From Propionivibrio sp. (lineage in GTDB: Bacteria > Pseudomonadota > Gammaproteobacteria > Burkholderiales > Rhodocyclaceae): DNA of 34,528 nt. Positions 24,851 through 34,528 of this stretch are shown here, one piece after another. Each line of letters begins with the position of its first letter. The stretch's first letter is position 1. A program made the translations under genes and the position numbers. The notes beneath the pieces are model-generated. The model was not told the origin of the DNA, made no database searches, and saw only the letters and a list, made by a program, of their open reading frames with translations. Where the stretch lies: contig NZ_JAGOIT010000032.1 of NCBI RefSeq assembly GCF_017995515.1, forward strand, positions 1-34,528. The letters are read 5' to 3'.

Positions 24851-25651
24851 TTGGCAAAAATACTGGCGGTGACCAACCAGAAGGGCGGTGTCGGCAAAAC
24901 GACGACGGCGGTGAACCTGTCGGCTTGCCTGGCGACGCTCGGGCAGCGCGTGTTGATGATCGACCTCGATCCGCAGGGCAATGCGACGACGGGTTGTGGC
25001 GTAATCAAGCGCGAGGCGCTGCCGACGGTCTACCAGATCCTGATCGGGCGTTCGACGCTCGTGGATGCGCGCATCCGGACCGAATTCGGCTTCGATATCC
25101 TGCCCGCCAACCGCGAGCTCGCCGGCGCCGAGGTCGAACTGATCGAGATGGGCGGCCGCGAGTTCCGTCTGCGCGACGCGCTGGCGCCGGTTGTCGACGA
25201 CTACGATTTCATCCTGATGGACTGCCCGCCGGCGCTCAACATGCTGACCGTCAACGGATTGGCCGCGGCCGACGCCGTGATGATCCCGATGCAATGCGAG
25301 TACTACGCGCTGGAAGGGCTGACCGATCTCGTCGCCACCTTGAAGAAGGTTCGCGCCAATCTCAACGCCCGACTGGAAATCGAAGGTTTGCTGCGTACGC
25401 TCTTTGATCCGCGCTCGACGCTGACGCAGCAGGTGTCCGCCGAACTCGACGAGCACTTCGGGCGCAAGGTCTATCGCACCATCATCCCGCGCAACGTTCG
25501 CCTGGCCGAGGCACCGTCGTACGGCAAGCCGGTGATCGCTTTCGATCGTTCGTCGAAGGGCGCGCTGGCTTACATGGCGTTGGCGCAGGAGATGCTGGAT
25601 CGACGTGACGGCGTGGCCGGCAAGGCCGTCGAGCAAGGAGCCATGGCATGA
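24851..25651 (+). CDS. parA: Chromosome-partitioning ATPase ParA (Soj)
   Basis: Deviant Walker A ATPase of the ParA family, 266 residues. The motif KGGVGKTT is at 11-18, and LMIDLDPQGNAT (Walker A') follows; Walker B is ILMDCPPAL. Chromosomal type: no N-terminal DNA-binding domain, unlike plasmid type Ia ParA. The start is TTG at 24851, one base after the rsmG stop, with GGGGAGAG upstream. A TTG start and stop-start coupling suggest modest expression. It works with ParB on origin segregation. The stop overlaps the parB start (ATGA). Confidence 0.95.
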   Translation: MAKILAVTNQKGGVGKTTTAVNLSACLATLGQRVLMIDLDPQGNATTGCGVIKREALPTVYQILIGRSTLVDARIRTEFGFDILPANRELAGAEVELIEMGGREFRLRDALAPVVDDYDFILMDCPPALNMLTVNGLAAADAVMIPMQCEYYALEGLTDLVATLKKVRANLNARLEIEGLLRTLFDPRSTLTQQVSAELDEHFGRKVYRTIIPRNVRLAEAPSYGKPVIAFDRSSKGALAYMALAQEMLDRRDGVAGKAVEQGAMA

Positions 25652-26499
25652 AACTGAAAGGACTCGGGCGCGGACTCGATGCGCTGCTGGCGGGAAACGA
25701 GACGCAGAACCGCGAGCAGCAGCGTTCGCTGCTGGTCGCCAATCTGCAGCCGGGAAAATACCAGCCGCGCACGCAGATGGATGGCGCCTCGCTGGAGGAA
25801 CTCGCCGCGTCGATTCGTGCGCAAGGCCTGATGCAGCCGATTCTCGTCCGGCCGATCGGCGGTTCACTGGGGGAAGATCGCTTCGAGATCGTTGCCGGCG
25901 AACGGCGCTGGCGGGCAGCGCAGATGGCGGGTCTCGGCGAAGTGCCGGCGTTGATTCGCGAGATTCCCGACGAATCCGCGCTGGCGATGGCGCTGATCGA
26001 GAACATCCAGCGCGAGAACCTCAATCCGCTCGAAGAGGCGCAGGGCCTGCAGCGTCTGATCGACGAATTCTCGATGACGCATCAGGAAGCGGCCGATGCG
26101 GTCGGCCGCTCGCGTCCGGCGGCTTCGAATCTGCTGCGGCTGTTGCAGCTTGTCGCGCCGGTTCAGGATCTGCTGATGCGCGGCGACATCGACATGGGGC
26201 ACGCGCGTGCCCTCCTGCCCTTGTCGGGCGCCTTGCAGATCCAGCTTGCCCAGCGCGTCGTACAGAAGGGTCTGTCGGTACGGGATACGGAGCGGCTGGT
26301 CCAGCACGCGCTCAAACCGCCAAAGCCGGTCCAGGCGAACAAGCCGGATCGTGACGTTTTACGCCTGCAAGAGGAACTTTCTGACACGCTCGGTGCCAAC
26401 GTCGAGATTCGTACGACCAAGAAGGGCGCGGGGAGCATCAAGATTGACTTCGGTAATCTCGATCAACTTGAGGGAATTCTGCAAGTAATGCGCAAATGA
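25648..26499 (+). CDS. parB: Chromosome-partitioning protein ParB (Spo0J)
   Basis: Centromere-binding CTPase-type partition protein, 283 residues. It begins MKLKGLGRGLDALL, the ParA-interacting N-terminus. The ParB/Srx-fold region follows with QPGKYQPR at about 34-41, GERRWRA at 84-90 and ENIQRENLNPLEEA. The helix-turn-helix (MTHQEAADAVGRSRPAASNLLRL) contacts parS, and the C-terminal dimerisation domain (about 235-283) ends GILQVMRK. It overlaps parA by 4 bases. I saw no canonical 16-base parS site in the window. Confidence 0.95.
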   Translation: MKLKGLGRGLDALLAGNETQNREQQRSLLVANLQPGKYQPRTQMDGASLEELAASIRAQGLMQPILVRPIGGSLGEDRFEIVAGERRWRAAQMAGLGEVPALIREIPDESALAMALIENIQRENLNPLEEAQGLQRLIDEFSMTHQEAADAVGRSRPAASNLLRLLQLVAPVQDLLMRGDIDMGHARALLPLSGALQIQLAQRVVQKGLSVRDTERLVQHALKPPKPVQANKPDRDVLRLQEELSDTLGANVEIRTTKKGAGSIKIDFGNLDQLEGILQVMRK

Positions 26500-26513
26500 G
26501 CGCACTTTTTGCC

Positions 26514-26554
26514 CACGAAAGAGCGCTATTGAGTCTCTTGGTCGTTTTTTCGTG
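26514..26554 (+). terminator. Hairpin after parB
   Basis: CACGAAAGAGCG at 26514-26525 can pair along its whole length with CGTTTTTTCGTG at 26543-26554 (two G-U pairs) around a 17-base loop, starting 14 bases past the parB stop. A short U-containing tail (TTGTTTG) follows. It may end the mnmG-rsmG-parAB transcript before the atp promoter. Confidence 0.4.
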
Positions 26555-26604
26555 TTGTTTGCGGTCGTCAGAGCGACGTATCCGGGTGTTTAAGGCCCAT
26601 AAAG

Positions 26605-26631
26605 TGATATACTAGCGAAATTAAATAGAAT
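26605..26631 (+). promoter_or_regulatory. Putative promoter(s) of the atp operon
   Basis: TGATATACT at 26605-26613 is an extended -10 (TGN plus TATACT, five of six). TAGAAT at 26626-26631 is a second five-of-six -10 match. Neither has a good -35, which an extended -10 can tolerate. Both lie in the markedly AT-rich 200-base gap between parB and atpI, so transcription would start near 26620-26640 with a 60-80 base leader. Confidence 0.5.
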
Positions 26632-26699
26632 ATTGATCCAGGGTTTTAAGTCTTGTAGTAGACTTTTCGTTTGTTCCGAATTGCGATTCGATCTTGCTC

Positions 26700-27047
26700 A
26701 TGTTTAGAGTTATATTTTTGCAGGTCGGGGCGACGATAATTGCCGCAGTGGGAGCGGGGGGGTTTGCAGGTGCGCGGGGCGTGATTTCGGCTTTGTTGGG
26801 AGGCGTTGTCTGTGCGCTTCCAAACTTTCTGTTTGCTCTGCGTTTGAGGTTTGTGGCCAAGCGGCCCGGTGCCTCGTATCCGGTGAATTTCCTGCTTGGC
26901 GAGTTGCTCAAGATGGCGGCGATCGTCGCCTTGCTGTTGTTGGTTGCGAAGGGGTACGCCGGTCTGCATTGGCCTTCCATGCTGCTCGGCTTGGTGCTTG
27001 CCACGCAAGCATTGTTTTTTGCTTTCTGGAACAAAGAAAAGAACTGA
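26700..27047 (+). CDS. atpI: ATP synthase subunit I
   Basis: A 115-residue inner-membrane protein with four hydrophobic segments (about 2-25, 30-48, 65-82, 90-110), the layout of AtpI/UncI. Family-like features are GARGVISALLGGVVCALPNFLFALR and the Glu/Lys in GELLKMAAIVALLLL (split here as LLGGVVCALPNFLFA and GELLKMAAIV). It helps assemble the c-ring or insert subunits and is first in the operon. The ATG at 26700 is favoured; a TTG at 26694 is in frame and neither has a clear ribosome-binding sequence. Two bases separate its stop from atpB. Confidence 0.85.
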   Translation: MFRVIFLQVGATIIAAVGAGGFAGARGVISALLGGVVCALPNFLFALRLRFVAKRPGASYPVNFLLGELLKMAAIVALLLLVAKGYAGLHWPSMLLGLVLATQALFFAFWNKEKN

Positions 27048-27049
27048 AC

Positions 27050-28223
<1,174 letters not shown>

Positions 28224-28267
28224 CTCCTTGACGAACATCCGGTCAATTCCACGGAAAGGTATATGAC

Positions 28268-28738
28268 GTGTATCTGAATGCTACGTTACTGGCACAGGTC
28301 ACTGTGTTCATCATTCTCGCGTTGTTCACGATGAAATTCGTGTGGCCGCCCATCGTCAAGGCGCTTGACGAGCGTGCGGCCAAGATTTCCGAGGGCTTGG
28401 CCGCGGCGGAACGCGGTCGGCAAAGTCTGGATCTGGCGGCCAAGCACTCGGCCGAAACGATGCGCGAAGGCAAGGAAAAGGTCGCCGACTTGATCGCCCA
28501 GGCTGAACGCCGCGCCGAGCAGATTATCGAAGAGGCCAAGGCCCAGGCGCGTGTTGAAGCCGAGAAGGTCGTCGCTTCTGCGCATGTCGAAATCGAGCAG
28601 GACTCTGCCCGTATCCGTGAAGCATTGCGTGAGCGCGTGGCGGAGCTGGCCGTTGCCGGTGCCGAGAAGATTCTGCGCCGCGAGGTCGATGCCAAGGCTC
28701 ACGCCGCCATCCTGGCGACCATCAAACAGGATCTGTAA
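28268..28738 (+). CDS. atpF: F0F1 ATP synthase subunit b
   Basis: Peripheral-stalk subunit b, 156 residues. One N-terminal transmembrane helix (about 6-26, [21 protein letters not shown]) is followed by a long charged coiled coil (about 35-150) rich in Ala, Glu, Lys and Arg ([42 protein letters not shown] split), which binds subunit delta and the F1 head. The start is GTG at 28268, with GGAAAGG at 28253-28259; homologues begin at the same point (MxLNATLxAQ). An ATG at 28263 is out of frame. Confidence 0.95.
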   Translation: MYLNATLLAQVTVFIILALFTMKFVWPPIVKALDERAAKISEGLAAAERGRQSLDLAAKHSAETMREGKEKVADLIAQAERRAEQIIEEAKAQARVEAEKVVASAHVEIEQDSARIREALRERVAELAVAGAEKILRREVDAKAHAAILATIKQDL

Positions 28739-28743
28739 CGCTC

Positions 28744-29280
28744 ATGGCTGAATCAGTCACCATTGCGCGTCCTTACGCTCAAGCGGTATTCCGGCTTGGC
28801 AAGGATGGCCAGTCGCTGGCGGCCTGGTCGGAGCGTCTGCAACGGCTGTCCGCCGTCGCGCAGGATCCGGAAATGGCGAAAGTCATCGGTAACCCGAAGC
28901 TTTCTGCCAGCCAGGTTGCCGATTTGTTCGTTTCACTTGCCAGCGAAACGCGGGACAAGGAGTTGTCGTCGTTCATCGGCTTGCTGGCCGAAAACGAGCG
29001 CTTCGACATCCTTCCCCAGATCAGCGAAATCTTCGAAGAGCTCAAGAGTGCAGACGAAGGTGTCAAGGAGGCGGTGATTACCAGCGCTTTTCCCTTGGAT
29101 GACGCACAACTGGCTCGACTGGTCGCACAACTCGAGTCGCATTTCAGTGCTCACCTGCAGCCCCGGGTTGAGGTCGATGCTTCGCTGATTGGCGGTGTCA
29201 AAGTTGCGGTGGGCGACCAGATACTCGACGCCTCTGTTCGCGGCAAGCTTGACGCGATGGCTACGGCGCTAAAGAACTAG
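28744..29280 (+). CDS. atpH: F0F1 ATP synthase subunit delta
   Basis: Connects the peripheral stalk to the top of F1; 178 residues. The N-terminal six-helix domain begins SVTIARPYAQAVFRLGK and the C-terminal half holds the family signature (PRVEVDASLIGGVKVAVGDQILDASVRGKLDAM, here PRVEVDASLIGGVKV and GDQILDASVRGKL). Five bases separate it from atpF, and its stop codon TAG is part of the atpA ribosome-binding sequence TAGGAG. Confidence 0.95.
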   Translation: MAESVTIARPYAQAVFRLGKDGQSLAAWSERLQRLSAVAQDPEMAKVIGNPKLSASQVADLFVSLASETRDKELSSFIGLLAENERFDILPQISEIFEELKSADEGVKEAVITSAFPLDDAQLARLVAQLESHFSAHLQPRVEVDASLIGGVKVAVGDQILDASVRGKLDAMATALKN

Positions 29281-29289
29281 GAGAAATAA

Positions 29290-30828
<1,539 letters not shown>

Positions 30829-30848
30829 TCGTCAGGGAGAAGATTGCC

Positions 30849-31715
30849 ATGGCAAGCGGCAAAGAGATTCGTAACAAGATCAAGAGCGTCGAAAGCACGC
30901 GCAAGATCACCAAGGCGATGGAAATGGTCGCCGCGTCCAAAATGCGCAAGGCGCAGGACCGGATGCGCGCGGCCAGACCGTACGGCGAGAAGATCCGGCG
31001 CGTTGCCGGCAATCTCTCGCACGCGCTGACCGACTACAGCCATCCGTTCCTGGAAAAGCGCGAGAACGTCAAAGCGGTTGGCTTGATCGCGGTGACGTCT
31101 GACAAGGGCTTGTGCGGTGGTTTGAACACCAACGTTCTGCGTCTGGCTTTGAGCAAGATGAAGGAGTGGGACGCCGAGGGCAAGAAGCTGAAGGTGACGG
31201 CCGTCGGCAACAAGGGCTTCGGTTTCATGACGCGTGCCGGCGCCGACATCGTCTCGCACCTCGTCGGCCTGGGCGATACGCCGCACCTTGAAAAACTGAT
31301 CGGCCCGGCGAAGGTCCAGCTCGATGCCTACGTCAATGGCGAAATCGACGTTCTGTATCTTGCCTATACGCGCTTCATCAACACCATGAAGCAGGAGGCG
31401 GTGATCGAGCAGATTCTGCCGTTGTCGGGCGAACTGGTCGGCAGCAACTCGAAGAGTCGTTGGGACTACATCTACGAGCCGGATACCAAGACCGTGATCG
31501 ACGATCTGCTCGTCCGGTACGTCGAGGCCGTCCTGTACCAGGCGGTTGCCGAAAACATGGCGTCTGAACAAAGCGCCCGGATGGTGGCCATGAAGTCCGC
31601 CTCCGACAACGCCAAGAACGTCATCGGCGAGCTGCGTCTGGCCTACAACAAGGCGCGCCAGGCGGCGATCACCAAAGAGCTTTCGGAAATCGTCAGCGGC
31701 GCAGCGGCTGTCTGA
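30849..31715 (+). CDS. atpG: F0F1 ATP synthase subunit gamma
   Basis: Central rotor shaft of F1, 288 residues. The N-terminal helix contains [31 protein letters not shown] (seen as [19 protein letters not shown]), typical of gamma. [11 protein letters not shown] follows in the Rossmann-like domain. The C-terminal helix ends with [27 protein letters not shown] (here NARQ-type signature [15 protein letters not shown]), which enters the alpha-beta cavity. Twenty bases after atpA, with GGGAGA upstream. Confidence 0.97.
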   Translation: MASGKEIRNKIKSVESTRKITKAMEMVAASKMRKAQDRMRAARPYGEKIRRVAGNLSHALTDYSHPFLEKRENVKAVGLIAVTSDKGLCGGLNTNVLRLALSKMKEWDAEGKKLKVTAVGNKGFGFMTRAGADIVSHLVGLGDTPHLEKLIGPAKVQLDAYVNGEIDVLYLAYTRFINTMKQEAVIEQILPLSGELVGSNSKSRWDYIYEPDTKTVIDDLLVRYVEAVLYQAVAENMASEQSARMVAMKSASDNAKNVIGELRLAYNKARQAAITKELSEIVSGAAAV

Positions 31716-31733
31716 CCACGCGAACCAAGTTAA

Positions 31734-33152
<1,419 letters not shown>

Positions 33153-33165
33153 AGCGCGAAACTAC

Positions 33166-33205
33166 GCACATCGTGGCCTGTCGGTAAGTCAGGCGCGGTG
33201 TGTGC
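33166..33205 (+). promoter_or_regulatory. Hairpin between atpD and atpC
   Basis: GCACA at 33166-33170 pairs with TGTGC at 33201-33205, and GCCTG at 33176-33180 pairs with CAGGC at 33190-33194 around a 9-base loop. The hairpin ends directly before the atpC ribosome-binding sequence AAGGGA (33206-33211). It may tune epsilon synthesis or transcript decay; no U-run follows, so it is not a terminator. Confidence 0.35.
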
Positions 33206-33219
33206 AAGGGAAATAAACG

Positions 33220-33645
33220 ATGCCACTCAGAGTTCACGTAGACGTTGTCAGTGCCGAAGAGCTGATCTTTTCCGGTGAGACCGATTTCGCCGTGTTTCCG
33301 GGCGAGGCCGGCGAATTGGGTATCTTCCCGCGCCATGCGCCGCTCTTGACGCGAGTCAGGCCGGGGACTGTCCGGCTGAAGATTCCTGATCGCGAAGAGT
33401 ACGAATTGGTCTATGTGTCCGGCGGCGTGCTGGAAGTTCAGCCGACGTTGATCACCTTGCTTGCCGACACCGCGATTCGCGCGCACGACTTGGACGAGGC
33501 AAAGGCGATCGAGGCCAGACGCCGTGCCGAGGAGTCGCTGAAGGATCGCGATGCCGACGTCAATTACGCCACCGCCGAGGCGGAGTTGGCGCAGGCGGTC
33601 GCGCAGTTGAAGGCGATCAAGCGGGTACGCAAGCACCAGCATTGA
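33220..33645 (+). CDS. atpC: F0F1 ATP synthase subunit epsilon
   Basis: Regulatory rotor subunit, 141 residues. The N-terminal beta-sandwich (about 1-85) includes the signature [18 protein letters not shown] and the C-terminal helical hairpin (about 90-138) contains [14 protein letters not shown] and [17 protein letters not shown]; this part can extend and inhibit ATP hydrolysis. AAGGGA is 8 bases ahead of the ATG. Last gene of the atp operon, followed by a strong terminator. Confidence 0.96.
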   Translation: MPLRVHVDVVSAEELIFSGETDFAVFPGEAGELGIFPRHAPLLTRVRPGTVRLKIPDREEYELVYVSGGVLEVQPTLITLLADTAIRAHDLDEAKAIEARRRAEESLKDRDADVNYATAEAELAQAVAQLKAIKRVRKHQH

Positions 33646-33668
33646 TTTCCGGCGTGCACGTAATCAAG

Positions 33669-33699
33669 AAAAAGGGCGGATGCTTCATCCGCCCTTTTT
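33669..33699. terminator. Bidirectional intrinsic terminator between atpC and ubiJ
   Basis: AAAAAGGGCGGATG at 33669-33682 pairs perfectly with CATCCGCCCTTTTT at 33686-33699 around a 3-base loop (CTT). The A-run on the left and T-run on the right make it functional on both strands, ending the atp operon and the convergent ubiE-ubiJ transcript. Confidence 0.92.
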
Positions 33700-33718
33700 C
33701 AATTCGTCAGATCAACCC

Positions 33719-34318
33719 TTAATGCTCTGCGCCCGGCCGTTCGAGCCTGGCGATCCGGCTTTCGAGTTGGGCAAGTGCGGTGCCGGCTGTCGCGACCGAG
33801 GCGGCGAACTCGCTCATTTCGGCACGTTGAACGAGCGTGGTTTGTTCCGCAGTCAAGAACTCGACGACATTGCTCGCCATCTTCGACACCTGTGCGGTCT
33901 GCCAGCGGGCGAGCTGCTTGCTGCCTTCGACCAGGCGTCGTGCGGCGATGTCGCCGACCAGTTGAGCCAGATCGTGCTCGGCATCCCAGCGCAGATTCTT
34001 GAAAATGAAATTGAGGCTCTCGGCCAGTTCGGCCGATCCGTTGATCTGCATCAGGCCGACCAGCGATGCCGGGTTGAGCAGCAGGCGCGCCGGCGTGTCT
34101 GCCGGCAGGGTGATCGCTACCGCCGGTTGCACCCGCGCTGACGAAGTGGCGGCGGATTGCGCCACGAGTAAACCATCGCCGTTGATCTGGACCGGTACTT
34201 CAAGGCGCCCAAGTTCGAACCGGAGCGACTGGCCGGCGAACGCGCGCAGTCGCTGCGCCGCCCAATCTTCGCCCTTCAGGACGTGATTGATGGCTTTGAG
34301 CGCGATCGGGAGCCACAT
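33719..34318 (-). CDS. ubiJ: Ubiquinone biosynthesis accessory factor UbiJ (SCP2-like)
   Basis: A 199-residue protein with an N-terminal SCP2-like lipid-binding domain (about 10-125) and a C-terminal coiled-coil-like helix (about 150-195, ending ALAQLESRIARLE). It matches UbiJ, the accessory protein that gathers the soluble Ubi enzymes around lipid intermediates. It starts 10 bases after the ubiE stop codon on the same strand, the ubiE-ubiJ order seen in E. coli, which supports the assignment. The third partner of the E. coli cluster, ubiB, is elsewhere in this window. Confidence 0.88.
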   Translation of the reverse strand: MWLPIALKAINHVLKGEDWAAQRLRAFAGQSLRFELGRLEVPVQINGDGLLVAQSAATSSARVQPAVAITLPADTPARLLLNPASLVGLMQINGSAELAESLNFIFKNLRWDAEHDLAQLVGDIAARRLVEGSKQLARWQTAQVSKMASNVVEFLTAEQTTLVQRAEMSEFAASVATAGTALAQLESRIARLERPGAEH

Positions 34319-34328
34319 CGCGGGTTCG

Positions 34329-34528
34329 TCAGAACTTGAAGCCGCGATGCAGTGCGACGACGCCGAGCGTCAGGTTGAAGTACTCGACCTTTTCCAGGCC
34401 CGCGTTCTCCATCATGCCTTTCAGCGTTTCCTGATCGGGATGGACGCGGATTGACTCGGCGAGATAGCGGTAGCTGTCGGCGTCCTTGGTGATGATTTCG
34501 CCGATGCGCGGGATTACCTTGAACGAAT
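34329..34528 (-). CDS. ubiE: Ubiquinone/menaquinone biosynthesis C-methyltransferase UbiE (partial, N-terminus outside window)
   Basis: Only the last 65 residues and stop codon are present; the gene enters from the right edge. The C-terminal sequence contains [31 protein letters not shown] and the diagnostic ending [15 protein letters not shown], closely matching UbiE ([13 protein letters not shown] is near-invariant). UbiE is the SAM-dependent C-methyltransferase of ubiquinone and menaquinone synthesis. Ten bases separate it from ubiJ. Confidence 0.94.
   Translation of the reverse strand, partial: SFKVIPRIGEIITKDADSYRYLAESIRVHPDQETLKGMMENAGLEKVEYFNLTLGVVALHRGFKF

Overview
The window reads as a piece of a GC-rich betaproteobacterial chromosome, most likely Rhodocyclales-like (Azonexus/Dechloromonas/Azoarcus relatives). 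This placement is inferred from protein signatures and gene order; no rRNA gene is present to fix it. Almost all of it is core housekeeping DNA: long intact genes, short gaps, no insertion sequence, phage gene, integrase, CRISPR array, tRNA or rRNA that I can see.

Left part (1-5300): a leftward block of a truncated dsbA, a SPOR-domain membrane protein, argS and an EamA-type transporter gene. Next come a rightward ydfG-type dehydrogenase and a leftward YitT-family membrane protein gene. Positions 5310-10300 hold a complete leftward branched-chain amino acid ABC transporter in the order livK-livH-livM-livG-livF. A strong intrinsic terminator lies between livK and livH. A 406-base gap then separates livK from a single-domain universal stress protein gene.

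Middle part (10700-22300): uspA, ubiB and rep run rightward. Then come a leftward LysR regulator plus short-chain dehydrogenase pair, and a divergent DUF2917-type gene. A leftward group follows: a HAD phosphatase, a membrane-anchored cytochrome c5-like protein and a flavin reductase. mutY points right, and a large CheY-like receiver protein with tetratricopeptide-type repeats points left toward it.

Right part (22300-34528): mnmG, rsmG, parA and parB overlap or nearly touch. They are followed by the complete F-type ATP synthase operon atpIBEFHAGDC, closed by a classic bidirectional terminator. Facing it are ubiJ and the 3' end of ubiE. Chromosome-partition genes next to mnmG/rsmG and atp suggest an origin-proximal location, but I saw no DnaA-box cluster and no canonical parS site.

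Functionally the window covers redox and energy metabolism (ATP synthase, ubiquinone synthesis by UbiB/UbiJ/UbiE, a c-type cytochrome, DsbA), genome maintenance (Rep, MutY, ParAB), translation (ArgS, MnmG, RsmG) and nutrient uptake (Liv). I found no convincing undescribed system. The most useful leads are regulatory: an inverted repeat at the lysR/DUF2917 junction, a palindrome over the putative mnmG -10, the livK/livH terminator, and the AT-rich leader of the atp operon. Two protein-level oddities are the receiver-repeat protein and a cysteine-bearing N-terminus on the flavin reductase.
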